From Mesorhizobium xinjiangense (lineage in GTDB: Bacteria; Pseudomonadota; Alphaproteobacteria; Rhizobiales; Rhizobiaceae), in assembly GCF_009749525.1 (NCBI RefSeq), contig NZ_WOAC01000020.1, positions 26,029-90,028 on the forward strand: DNA of 64,000 nucleotides, in the 5' to 3' direction. The notes under the pieces were generated by a model that saw nothing but the letters and a program-made list of their open reading frames with translations, ran no database searches and was not told the origin of the DNA. How positions within the stretch are numbered: the stretch's first letter is position 1; every line of letters begins with the position of its first letter. The position numbers were made by a program, and so were the translations under genes. Positions 42,292 through 50,623 of this stretch are shown one piece after another.

Positions 42292-43134
42292 GTGATCGAC
42301 ATGACGGCGAAGCTGGCGCCGGCCGGCGCGTTGGTGCCGCGACCGTTTCGCGAATTGGGCCGCGACCGCCTCGCGCGGATCGATTTCGTGCTCACCGATA
42401 TCGACGACACGCTGACCACGGGCGGGCGTTTGCCGAGCCTTGCCTATGCGGCTTTGGAGCGGCTGCACAATGCCGGAATCGTCGTCGTTCCGGTGACCGG
42501 GCGCCCGGCCGGCTGGTGCGATCTGATCGCCCGGCTCTGGCCCGTCGACGCCGTGGTCGGCGAGAACGGCGCCTTCTATTTCGCCTGTTCGCCCGATGGC
42601 GGCATGACGCGCGTCTTCGCCCAGTCGGACGAGGAGCGGCGCCAAGGGCGCGAGCGGCTCGAAGACGTCGCGGCATCCATCTTGTCGTCCGTGCCCGGCG
42701 CGCGGCTGTCTGCCGACCAGACGTTTCGCGAGACCGATCTGGCGATCGACTTCGCCGAGGACGGGCCGCGGCTCGCCGATGCCGACATTGCCCGCATCGT
42801 GGCCTGTTTCGAGGCCGCCGGGGCCGTAGCGAAAGTGTCATCGATTCATGTCAATGGATGGTTCGGCCGCCACGACAAGCTGGCAATGACGCGACAACTG
42901 TTCGAACAGCGCTACGACATGGATCTGAACGTGGAAGGCCACAGGGTGGTTTTCGTCGGCGATTCGCCCAACGACGCACCGATGTTCGGCTTCTTCGAAA
43001 ACAGCGTCGGCGTGGCCAATTTCGCCGATTTCGGGGACGATGCGGTCACCCCTCCGAACTGGATCACCGAACAGGCCGGCGGTGCCGGTTTCGCCGAAGT
43101 GGCCGACGCCATATTGCAGGCCAGGGAGGGCTGA
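42292..43134 (+). CDS. HAD-IIB family phosphatase
   Basis: 280 residues from a GTG at 42292, chosen because AGGAGGAG ends 5 bases upstream; the ATG at 42301 is 14 bases from it. Motif I is FVLTDIDDTLTTGG (about 27-40), motif II Thr in VVVPVTGRPAGW, motif III Lys in GRHDKLAMTRQLF, motif IV FVGDSPNDAPMF. The cap between motifs II and III is type IIB, as in sugar-phosphate and sucrose-phosphate phosphatases. It is divergent from the phosphonate-type importer and overlaps the deoR-like gene. It may dephosphorylate the imported compound, which would then be a phosphate ester and not a phosphonate. Confidence 0.82.
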   Translation: MIDMTAKLAPAGALVPRPFRELGRDRLARIDFVLTDIDDTLTTGGRLPSLAYAALERLHNAGIVVVPVTGRPAGWCDLIARLWPVDAVVGENGAFYFACSPDGGMTRVFAQSDEERRQGRERLEDVAASILSSVPGARLSADQTFRETDLAIDFAEDGPRLADADIARIVACFEAAGAVAKVSSIHVNGWFGRHDKLAMTRQLFEQRYDMDLNVEGHRVVFVGDSPNDAPMFGFFENSVGVANFADFGDDAVTPPNWITEQAGGAGFAEVADAILQAREG

Positions 43135-43925
43135 TGGCGCGTCTGAGAAAGACCGACCGGCGCGAGCAGATCCTGATGGAACTGCGGCACCACCCCCATG
43201 TGCGCACCTCGGAGCTTGCCGCCCGGTTCGGCGTGTCGACGGAAACGGTGCGCCGCGATGTGGAGGCGCTGAGCGGCGAGGGGCTGATCCAGCGCGCCTA
43301 TGGCGGTGCGTCGGCCGCGCCGATGGGCGCGCAGCCGCCGTTCGGCGAGCGCGACCGGGCGCATATCGAGGAGAGGGCCCAGATCGCCCGCCGCGCCGCC
43401 GATCTGGTGCGCCCCGGCGAAGTGCTGATGATCGATGCGGGCTCGACCACGCATCAGTTCGCCTCCGCCCTGGCGGCTAGCGCGCACGATCTCACCGTGC
43501 TGACCAACAGCGTTGCGGTCGCCTCGGCGCTGGCGCAGAACGAGACGATCCAGGTGATCATCTGCCCCGGCGATTTCATGGCGCGCGAGGTCGGCATCTA
43601 CGGCGCCGAGACGATCGATTTCATCGGCCGCTACAACGCCAACCGCGCCTTCATCGGCGCCAGCGGCCTGACCGCGAGCGGCATCACGGAGGCGAACCGC
43701 CTCGCCGTCGGCGTCAAGCGGGCGATGCTGCGCCAGTCGCATGAGAGCTATCTGCTGGTCGATCATTCCAAGTTCGGCGTCAATCTGGTCGCCACCGTGG
43801 AGCCGCTTTCGGCTCTCACCGGCATCGTGACCGACGACCGGCCCGCCGGACTTCTGGAAAAGGCCCTGGCCGACTTCCGGGTCGACGTCTACCTGGCGGC
43901 GCAGGAGCAGCCGGTCAGAACCTGA
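43134..43925 (+). CDS. DeoR-family transcriptional regulator
   Basis: 263 residues from the ATG at 43134, overlapping the HAD stop by one base (TGATG). The helix-turn-helix is HPHVRTSELAARFGVSTETVRRDVEALSGEGLIQRAYGGA, the textbook DeoR N-terminus. The effector domain carries LMIDAGSTTHQFASAL (GST phosphate loop) and LLVDHSKFG, the residues that bind phosphorylated effectors. A TTTCG-type dyad lies in front of the HAD gene. It probably represses both the HAD-deoR pair and the importer until a phosphorylated metabolite appears. Confidence 0.88.
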   Translation: MARLRKTDRREQILMELRHHPHVRTSELAARFGVSTETVRRDVEALSGEGLIQRAYGGASAAPMGAQPPFGERDRAHIEERAQIARRAADLVRPGEVLMIDAGSTTHQFASALAASAHDLTVLTNSVAVASALAQNETIQVIICPGDFMAREVGIYGAETIDFIGRYNANRAFIGASGLTASGITEANRLAVGVKRAMLRQSHESYLLVDHSKFGVNLVATVEPLSALTGIVTDDRPAGLLEKALADFRVDVYLAAQEQPVRT

Positions 43926-45846
43926 GGGCGAGCCTCGCATTGAACCCATGCTCGCGGGCGTCGCTGGCGATCTGGCCGGCATAGGACAGGCCAAGCGTGG
44001 CGCTGTCGGTGACGGCGAGGTCGAGGCCGGCCTCGACGATGGCCGCATCCTCGGCGATCGGCGCGCCGGCCACCGTGAAGGCCGCGCCGCCATCAAAGGC
44101 CTGCGTGGCAAGCGGCACCGTGTCGCCGAAGGCATGACGCCAGCCGAGCGTGCCGCGCGCCGTGGCCGTCATCGTGCCGAGCGTGAAGTCGGTCGAAACT
44201 CTGAGGCCGAGCGTGGCAAATGTGGTGTCGGTGGTGCCGCCGCTTGCCGAAAGTGCGGCCGCGCCGCCTTCTTCGCCAAAGCCGTCCGTGTCGAGATCGA
44301 CATAGGCAAGGCCGGCAAAGGGCTCGAAGGAGGCAACGCTTGTCTCGATCCGGTAGCCCGCCTCGCCGAATGCCTGGAACGTGCCGGCGTCGTAATCGGC
44401 CGAAAGAGAATCGGCAAAGCCGGGAAAGGCCACCGAACGGCTGGTCTCGATGGCGTGCCACGTATAGGCGAGGCCGCCGGTGAGCCTCAGCGCGTTCCAT
44501 TGCCCGCCGCCGTAAAGGCCGAGATGGACATTGTCGCTCGAGCCAGACGAGGCCCGGTCGTCGGCATGAAAGGAGGAATGGCTGTAGCCGGCCAGAACAC
44601 CGAGCCGAAAATTTTCCGTGACCGTGCCGTCGAGGCCGGTCAAAAAACCGCCGGTCGAACGGTCGAGCTTGGCCGCATTGCCGTTGCCTTCGCTCTCGCC
44701 CCAGGCGCCGAAGGCCTGGCCCCAGGCGACGAGGCCGGCACTGTCGGCCGCCGCCGGGCGCCGTCCGTCCGGCCCATAGGCCATCAGCGGCATGGCGGGA
44801 ACGGCAATGCCGGAAAAGGCCGAGCGCATGCGCGCGCCGACGGCATCGCGCACGAAACGGCTGTCCTCGATGAGGCCGCTCTTGATGCTGGCGTGAATCT
44901 CGCCGGACAGGGCATCGAAGACTGCCGGCGCTGCCGCCTCGCCCAATCCGACCAGCGCGCGATAGAGCGTACTGTCCGTTGCCAGGCTGCCCGCGCTTTC
45001 GGCGACTGCCCTTTGATTGCGCGAGCCTGCAATGCTGACGAAATCGGCGTCGTTGCGCACGAGTGTCAACCGTACCGCGTCTGGATCGTAGGCAAGCGAT
45101 GCGTCGAGGAAGGCGAAATCGTCCAGAACCGTCTCGAACGTTCCGGCTACGCCGCCACCGGCGGTCAGGATAGTGTAGGTGGTTCTGGGATCATATGTCG
45201 ATCCATCATCGCCGCCGCGTTCGGCCGTGACACTGACCGTGCCGCCGACGATCGTCGCCTTCCCGGTCGCAACAATCCGATCGCTGCTGCCCGCGCCGTC
45301 GACCTCGACCGCGTAGACGGAGCCGGACTGGAAGGTGAGATCGCCGGCGACGCTCAGCGTGCCGACGGAGTTGCCCGGTGCGATGATGCCGCCATCGGCC
45401 ACACTCGTCGTGCCCACGGTGCCCGAGCCGCCAAGCCTGCCGCCGGAGAGCACGGACACGGTGCCGCCGAGCGTGCCGTTGATGCTCAACAGCCCTCCCG
45501 AGACCGTGGTGGTGCCGGCAAAGCCGGAGCCGTCGCCGGTCAGCGTCCAGGTGCTCGTGCCCGTCTTTTCGAACGCTTCGAAACCCTGGTACTGTCTGTT
45601 GCCGCCGACCTGGCCGACGTCGAAAGATGCGTTGCCGGACCCACCGAGGGCGAGAGTGCTGCCCGTGCCGTCGGCCACCACGTTGCCGGTAAAGCTATAG
45701 CCGTGGCGCAGTTCAAGCCGGTTGTCGGCGCCCTTCAGCTCGACGGCATTGGCTTGCACGCGATCGGCGGGACCGGCATGGCCGCTCAATCCGCCGGCGA
45801 TCGAGCCGGCGTTGACGATCATGACGTTGTCGTCCTCGACCACCAC
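43915..45846 (-). CDS. autotransporter 1, C-terminal part: PATR repeats and beta-barrel (frameshift-separated)
   Basis: 643 residues as an open frame, but the GTG at 45846 has no ribosome site, and this is the continuation of the gene starting at 46952 after a frameshift near 45890. The first part carries passenger-associated transport repeats (STWTLTGDGSGFAGTTTVSGG, then a GIIAPGNSVGTLSVAGDLTF block). From about residue 350 to the end is the autotransporter translocator domain, with strands such as FRLGVLAGYSHSSFH and a C-terminal Phe (ARLALRF). Products of this type pass to the cell surface by the type V route. As sequenced, no signal peptide is joined to it, so it would not be exported. 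Confidence 0.8.
   Translation of the reverse strand: MVVEDDNVMIVNAGSIAGGLSGHAGPADRVQANAVELKGADNRLELRHGYSFTGNVVADGTGSTLALGGSGNASFDVGQVGGNRQYQGFEAFEKTGTSTWTLTGDGSGFAGTTTVSGGLLSINGTLGGTVSVLSGGRLGGSGTVGTTSVADGGIIAPGNSVGTLSVAGDLTFQSGSVYAVEVDGAGSSDRIVATGKATIVGGTVSVTAERGGDDGSTYDPRTTYTILTAGGGVAGTFETVLDDFAFLDASLAYDPDAVRLTLVRNDADFVSIAGSRNQRAVAESAGSLATDSTLYRALVGLGEAAAPAVFDALSGEIHASIKSGLIEDSRFVRDAVGARMRSAFSGIAVPAMPLMAYGPDGRRPAAADSAGLVAWGQAFGAWGESEGNGNAAKLDRSTGGFLTGLDGTVTENFRLGVLAGYSHSSFHADDRASSGSSDNVHLGLYGGGQWNALRLTGGLAYTWHAIETSRSVAFPGFADSLSADYDAGTFQAFGEAGYRIETSVASFEPFAGLAYVDLDTDGFGEEGGAAALSASGGTTDTTFATLGLRVSTDFTLGTMTATARGTLGWRHAFGDTVPLATQAFDGGAAFTVAGAPIAEDAAIVEAGLDLAVTDSATLGLSYAGQIASDAREHGFNARLALRF
45199..45321. 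repeat. 123-bp near-identical segment shared with autotransporter 2 (inverted)
   Basis: Read on the minus strand this segment matches 63878-64000 on the plus strand with one difference (AGC versus AAC). It encodes VYAVEVDGAGxSDRIVATGK and onward. Identity at synonymous sites indicates recent duplication or gene conversion. The match runs to the window end and probably continues beyond it. Confidence 0.85.
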
Positions 45847-46952
45847 GCCGACGCCGCCGGCGCCCGGCGTAGTGGCGTCGGCAATCGCTCCGCCGCGCCG
45901 CCGGCAATGGTGCCGAAATTCTCCACAGAACCGCCGTCCGCATCGTCGACAAAAACAACGCCCGCGCCGCCGGCGCCGCCCACGCCTCCGTAGACACCTC
46001 TGCCACCATCACCGCCGGTGATCGTGGCGCCTACCTGGTTCGTGATCGTGCCGCCATAGGTTGTCATGCCATTGCCGCCGGCACCGGCAATGTTGGCGTC
46101 ACCCCCGACGCCGCCAGAAATCGCGCCGGCATTCGTGACTGAGCCGCCATTGGTCAGAACGCCGTCTCCACCTTGTCCGCCATACGCCCTTGTGCCACCT
46201 GCTCCGCCGGTGACGATGCCCGAATTTTCGAGTATTCCGCCATCGTAGAGGAATATGCCAGCGCCGCCCTGGCCAGCGTGATGCCCACGGCCACCGGCGC
46301 CGCCGCTGACCGTGCCGCCGGTCACTGAGACGTTTCCGCCATCGACTGTCACAATGCCGGCGCCGCCACCGCCGCCGTTCGTGCTCGTGCCGCCGGCACC
46401 CCCGGTGACGGCGTGGCCCATCGTCCTGACGCTTCCACTGCCTTGGAGGATCAGGGCCCCGCCGCCACCGCCACCGCCAGCAACTGAACCTGAATCGCCA
46501 CCGTTCGAGCCGGACAGGTCATTCGCGAGATCGACATCCGTATCGAAATAGAGGTTTCCCGAGCCTCCGTCGCCACCGGGAAGGATCCCTCCACCCCCGC
46601 CGCCTCCGCCGGCATCCAAACCCGTTCCGCCGGGCTGTCCGCCGGAAGCAATCACCCCGCCGGAGCAGTAAAAGGAATCCCCACCGGCCCTGGCGGGCTG
46701 GCCAGGCCGCGCTCCGGCGCCACCAACACTGCCAGTGGTACATACAGGCGACGTGAAGTCCCCTGCTCCGCCGCCGCCACCGGCCAAACCGCCACTCCCG
46801 CCAGCTTCACCTCCGAACTCCCTTCCACCTGCGCCGCCGCCGCTTTGAATGGGGCCGGCCGCTGCCGGCCTAGCCGGATAGGAGAGCATGAGCGCCGTCG
46901 AACACAAAAGCGCGGCCAGACAGGCAAGAGGCCGGCCTTTTCCAACTGACAT
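45819..46952 (-). CDS. autotransporter 1, N-terminal part: signal peptide and glycine-rich passenger (frameshifted)
   Basis: The ATG at 46952 is preceded by GAGGGGAACG and opens on a signal peptide (MSVGKGRPLACLAALLCSTALMLSYPARPAAA). Longer in-frame starts run into a repeat copy and lack one. The passenger is glycine-rich with repeated units of the form GGxGG-x-GVxVxGG-x-V-x-N-x-G-x-I-x-GG. Near 45890 the sequence GGCGGCGCGGCGGAGCG is one base short of a multiple of three. The frame then leaves the autotransporter reading and stops at 45819 after about 27 unrelated residues. Restoring one base joins it to the downstream half as a protein of about 1,010 residues. Either the gene is broken or the base is a sequencing error. 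Confidence 0.75.
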   Translation of the reverse strand: MSVGKGRPLACLAALLCSTALMLSYPARPAAAGPIQSGGGAGGREFGGEAGGSGGLAGGGGGAGDFTSPVCTTGSVGGAGARPGQPARAGGDSFYCSGGVIASGGQPGGTGLDAGGGGGGGGILPGGDGGSGNLYFDTDVDLANDLSGSNGGDSGSVAGGGGGGGALILQGSGSVRTMGHAVTGGAGGTSTNGGGGGAGIVTVDGGNVSVTGGTVSGGAGGRGHHAGQGGAGIFLYDGGILENSGIVTGGAGGTRAYGGQGGDGVLTNGGSVTNAGAISGGVGGDANIAGAGGNGMTTYGGTITNQVGATITGGDGGRGVYGGVGGAGGAGVVFVDDADGGSVENFGTIAGGAAERLPTPLRRAPAASAWWSRTTTS

Positions 46953-47071
46953 GAAAATCGTTCCCCTCGCATGACGCCGCCAGGTCGGCAGCCCCGTCCA
47001 TTCACTCTCCGCATGGACCCAGACAGCGCATAAGATTGCGCTGCGCGGTGCCGCGCCCGATCCATATGTCG

Positions 47072-47119
47072 GAGCATGCGCCTTGCGCCCAAACGTTTCC
47101 GTTTGAGCGGAACATGCTC
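47072..47119. repeat. mosaic palindromic repeat, copy 6 (module P only, diverged)
   Basis: GAGCATG and CATGCTC form the outer arms around CCAAACG-TTTC-CGTTTGAGCG. Only the P half is present and it is more diverged than the other copies. It lies in the gap upstream of autotransporter 1. Confidence 0.65.
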
Positions 47120-47167
47120 GTCTCGCCCAATACGGGCCGCTTGAGTAAACGGGTTCTGCCGCGCAAT

Positions 47168-47191
47168 GAAATACGGCAAATGCCGTATTTC
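47168..47191. promoter_or_regulatory. 24-bp palindrome upstream of autotransporter 1
   Basis: Arms GAAATACGGCA and TGCCGTATTTC around a 2-base centre (AA). The same palindrome with centre TT stands at 60308, upstream of autotransporter 2. It is 216 bases from the start codon. The rest of the 345-base gap 46953-47297 holds repeat copy 6 and a GC-rich hairpin (47258-47291) just after doeB. Confidence 0.65.
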
Positions 47192-47297
47192 GTATCCGGC
47201 GGCGGGCAATCGATTCTGGCCGCCGCGCGGTCAATAAAGGTGCGTTCGAACGATCACATGCGCGGCCGCAAGCCCTGCAATGCGCGGCCGCGCGCTC

Positions 47298-48305
47298 TCA
47301 CACGTCCACCGCGGCGACGACCGCCGCGCAGTCGCCCGCCTTGATCAGGCCCGGGAAGTGCCGGGCCGCCAACAGGCCGGAGAGCTTCGCCCTGATCTCC
47401 ACCGGCGGCAGGCCGGTGCGGCTGATCATGTGGATGCGGGCGATGACGTCGCCCTCGCGCACCGCCTCGCCGAGATCGACCATGGTCTCGACCATCCCGT
47501 CATGCTCGGCGATCGAGAAGCACTCGTCGGACGGCATGTCGAGCCAGCGCGTCGGCTGGCGCTCGACCGCGCCCTTCAGGATGCCGGCATGGCGCAGCAG
47601 GTTGGCCGCGCCGCGGCGCGCAATGCGCACGGTCTCGGCGCGCGCCGTGCCGCCGCCGCCGAGCTCGGTGGTGACGAACACCTTGCCCATCTCCTCGGCC
47701 GCGGTGTCGAACATGCCGCGCGCGTCGAGTTCGATCATGCGCATCGAATAGGGGGCGGCGAAGGCCTCCACGGCGGCGAAGGCCTTTTGCTCGATCTCCT
47801 TGTCGGGGTGCATGTGCGCGGCGCAAAAGGGCAGGAAATCGAGCGTCTTGCCGCCGGAATGGAAGTCGAGCACGATGTCGGCGCGCGGCAGCAGATGGCG
47901 GTGGACGAAGTCGGCCACCTTTTCCGTCACCGTCCCGTTGGGGCGGCCGGGAAAGCAGCGGTTCATGTTGACCTTGTCGATGGGCGAGGTGCGCGTGGCC
48001 GCCAGGAAGGCGGGGTAGTTCATCGCCGGCACGATGATGACGCTGCCGCTGATCTCGCCCGGATCGAGCGTGCGCGCCAGCTCGAACAGCGCCAGCGGTC
48101 CCTCATATTCGTCGCCGTGATTGCCGCCGGTCATGAGTGCGGTCGGCCCGTCGCCGTTGCGAATGACGCTGATCGGGATCATCAGCGATCCCCAGGCGGA
48201 GGTGTCGTGGCTGTAGGGCAGGCGCAGGAAGCCGTGCTGGACGCCCTCGCGGCTCAATTCGATGGTCGGCACGACCGGTGAAGAGCGTACGGACTCGTAG
48301 TTCAT
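47298..48305 (-). CDS. doeB: N-alpha-acetyl-L-2,4-diaminobutyrate deacetylase
   Basis: 335 residues of the succinylglutamate desuccinylase/aspartoacylase family. The zinc site is GGNHGDEYEG at about 60-69 (His and Glu) with the third ligand in DIVLDFHSGG, and the catalytic Glu in VTTELGGGG. It follows doeA by 7 bases. In ectoine degradation it removes acetate from N-alpha-acetyl-diaminobutyrate to give diaminobutyrate. It is called EutE in Sinorhizobium. It is the last gene of the ueh-usp-eut/doe operon. Confidence 0.93.
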   Translation of the reverse strand: MNYESVRSSPVVPTIELSREGVQHGFLRLPYSHDTSAWGSLMIPISVIRNGDGPTALMTGGNHGDEYEGPLALFELARTLDPGEISGSVIIVPAMNYPAFLAATRTSPIDKVNMNRCFPGRPNGTVTEKVADFVHRHLLPRADIVLDFHSGGKTLDFLPFCAAHMHPDKEIEQKAFAAVEAFAAPYSMRMIELDARGMFDTAAEEMGKVFVTTELGGGGTARAETVRIARRGAANLLRHAGILKGAVERQPTRWLDMPSDECFSIAEHDGMVETMVDLGEAVREGDVIARIHMISRTGLPPVEIRAKLSGLLAARHFPGLIKAGDCAAVVAAVDV

Positions 48306-48312
48306 CGCCGCC

Positions 48313-49494
48313 TCATTCCTTCACGAACAATTGCCGCGGCACATTGGCCAGGCACTCGACGCCGGTCTCGGTGATCAGGATCGACTCGGTGATCTCGAGC
48401 CCCATCGTCTCCATCCACAGCCCGGTCATGAAATGGAAGGTCATGCCCGGTTCGAGCACCGTGCGGTCGCCGGGGCGCAGGCTCATCGTGCGCTCGCCCC
48501 AGTCGGGCGGGTAGGACAGGCCGATCGGGTAGCCGGTGCGGTTGTCCTTGACGATGCCGTGTTTCTTCAACACGGCGAAGAAGGCGTTGGCGATGTCCTC
48601 GCAGGTGTTGCCGGGGCGCGCGGCTTCCAGTCCCGCCTCCATGCCTTCCAGCGTCGCCTTCTCGGCGTCGAGAAAGGCCCGGGTCGGCTTGCCCAGATAG
48701 ACGGTGCGCGACAGCGGGCAGTGATAGCGGTTGAAGCAGCCGGCGATCTCGAAGAACGTGCCTTCGTCCTTCTGCATCGGCCGGTCGTCCCAGGTCAGGT
48801 GCGGGGCCGAGGCGTCGCGGCCCGAGGGCAGGAGCGGCACGATGGCCGGATAGTCGCCGCCGATGCCGTCGACGCCGCGGATGCCGGCATCATAGATGTC
48901 GGCCACCAGATCGTTCTTGCGCATGCCAGGCTCGACCTTGTCGAGGATGCGCTTGTGCATCGCCTCGACGATGCGCGCCGCCTTGCGCATATAGTCGATC
49001 TCCGTCGGGCTCTTGACCGCGCGCTGCCAGTTGACGAGCGCCGTGGCGTCGAGGAAGCGGGCATTGGGCAGATGCTTTTGCAGCGCGGCGTAGGCGGCGG
49101 CGGAAAACCAGTAATTGTCCATCTCGACGCCGATCGCCAGCTTGTCCCAGCCGCGCCCGGCCAGCACTTCGGCCAGATAGTCCATCGGGTGGCGCTCGGT
49201 CGACTGCACATAGTGGTCGGCATAGCCAACGATGTTGTCTTCACTCAGATAGGCGGTGCGCCGGGCGCCATTGGCGTCCTGCCCGCGTCCGAACCACACC
49301 GGCTCGCCCTGCGGCGGCACGATGACCGCCTGATGGACGTAGAACGACCAGCCGTCATAACCGGTGAGCCAGGCCATGTTGGAAGGATCGGAGACGATGA
49401 GCAGATCGGCGCCTGCCCTGTCCATGGCGCGGCGCGTCTTGGCCAGGCGTTCTTCATATTCGGCGCGCGAAAATTTCAGGTTGGGTTGCGTCAT
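48313..49494 (-). CDS. doeA: ectoine hydrolase
   Basis: 393 residues of the creatinase/M24 family, the normal length for DoeA (EutD). The N-terminal domain has DPSNMAWLTGYDGWSFYVHQAVIVP. The C-terminal pita-bread domain has FFEIAGCFNRYHCPLSRTVYLG and LEPGMTFHFMTGLW, where aminopeptidase-type metal ligands are mostly replaced, as expected of ectoine hydrolases. It opens the ectoine ring to N-alpha-acetyl-diaminobutyrate. That product is also the inducer sensed by EnuR in studied systems. Confidence 0.94.
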   Translation of the reverse strand: MTQPNLKFSRAEYEERLAKTRRAMDRAGADLLIVSDPSNMAWLTGYDGWSFYVHQAVIVPPQGEPVWFGRGQDANGARRTAYLSEDNIVGYADHYVQSTERHPMDYLAEVLAGRGWDKLAIGVEMDNYWFSAAAYAALQKHLPNARFLDATALVNWQRAVKSPTEIDYMRKAARIVEAMHKRILDKVEPGMRKNDLVADIYDAGIRGVDGIGGDYPAIVPLLPSGRDASAPHLTWDDRPMQKDEGTFFEIAGCFNRYHCPLSRTVYLGKPTRAFLDAEKATLEGMEAGLEAARPGNTCEDIANAFFAVLKKHGIVKDNRTGYPIGLSYPPDWGERTMSLRPGDRTVLEPGMTFHFMTGLWMETMGLEITESILITETGVECLANVPRQLFVKE

Positions 49495-49560
49495 TCGGGT
49501 CGGGTCCTCGCAAGAGCGGTGTCGATGTCATGCACAGCGCCGGCTTCGCCGGGCGCGAAA

Positions 49561-50553
49561 CTAGCTTTCAAAGATGGTGCCGGCGCCGGCCGCGGCCGCG
49601 CGCTGGCGCGCCAGGGTGGCGATCGCCGTGTCCTGGACGCCGGTGCCGGTGAGGTCGCAGACCGTGATCGCCTCGGGCGAGGGCCGGCCGGCAGCCTTGC
49701 CGGCGACGATCGCGCCCAGTTCCACAAAGGCGGCGTCCGGCGCGATCCGGCCGGCCTCGATCGCGTGATGCAACTCGCCGAGGCGGCGCGTCTGGGTGAG
49801 GCTATCGGCGACATAGAGGTCGGCGCGGACAATGACGTCGGGCGCGATCTCGTTCTTGTGCTCGGCATCCGAGCCCATCGCCGTGACATGCTGGCCCGGC
49901 GACAGCCACTCGGCCTCGAGGATCGGGCTGTCGGCCGGCGTCGTGGTGACGACGATGTCGGCGCCGGCGACCGCGCGCGCGCCGTCGGGCTCAGCGGTGA
50001 CGTCGATGCCCAGCTCCCGGCTCAGCGTCGCGGCGGCCGCCTTTGCCTTTTCGCCGTCGCGTGCCCAGATGCGCGCCTGGCGGATCGGCCGCACCAGCGT
50101 CAGCGCCCGCAATTGAAGCGCGGCCTGCACGCCGGCGCCGAAGATTGCCGCCACCGCCGCGTCGGGGCGCGACAGATGCCTCGCCGCAGCCGCGCCGGCG
50201 GCGGCCGTGCGCACATCGGTGAGATAGCCGTTGTCGAGCAGCAGCGCCTCGACCAGGCCGGTCTTCGACGACAAAAGCACCATCATGCCGTTGACGCTCG
50301 GCAGGCCGAGCGTGGGATTGTCGAAGAAGCCGGGGCTGATCTTGATCGCAAAGCCGTCGATGCCCGGCACATAGGCCGTCTTCACGTCGACCTCGCCGCG
50401 ATGTTCGGGAATGTCGAGACGCAGGATCGGGGGCATGGCGACGGGCTTGGTCGCCAGGGCCGCGAATGCGTTTTCCACGCAGTCGACCGCATCGAGATCG
50501 AGCGGAACGATGCGACGAAGCTCGCTCTCGGTCAGGATTGCCATGCGGCTCAT
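49561..50553 (-). CDS. eutC: ornithine cyclodeaminase/mu-crystallin-family protein EutC
   Basis: 330 residues. It has the family's N-terminal dimerisation region (PPILRLDIPEHRGEVDVKTAYVPG) and a Rossmann domain with AAIFGAGVQAALQLRAL and VVTTTPADSPIL. In ectoine loci EutC works with EutA and EutB in converting 5-hydroxyectoine to ectoine. Here eutC directly follows eutA with a 70-base gap and no eutB between them. A second possible ATG lies three codons in. Confidence 0.88.
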   Translation of the reverse strand: MSRMAILTESELRRIVPLDLDAVDCVENAFAALATKPVAMPPILRLDIPEHRGEVDVKTAYVPGIDGFAIKISPGFFDNPTLGLPSVNGMMVLLSSKTGLVEALLLDNGYLTDVRTAAAGAAAARHLSRPDAAVAAIFGAGVQAALQLRALTLVRPIRQARIWARDGEKAKAAAATLSRELGIDVTAEPDGARAVAGADIVVTTTPADSPILEAEWLSPGQHVTAMGSDAEHKNEIAPDVIVRADLYVADSLTQTRRLGELHHAIEAGRIAPDAAFVELGAIVAGKAAGRPSPEAITVCDLTGTGVQDTAIATLARQRAAAAGAGTIFES

Positions 50554-50623
50554 GACGTCACCTCATTGTACCACCTGTTGCCGGCCGCCTTTGCCTGGCA
50601 TGTCGCGTCCAGACCCTGCATTT

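Noticed and set aside
45844..45846. GTG as an independent start for the autotransporter 1 barrel half
   Set aside because: There is no ribosome site, no signal peptide, and the upstream in-frame sequence is a clear continuation of the passenger.
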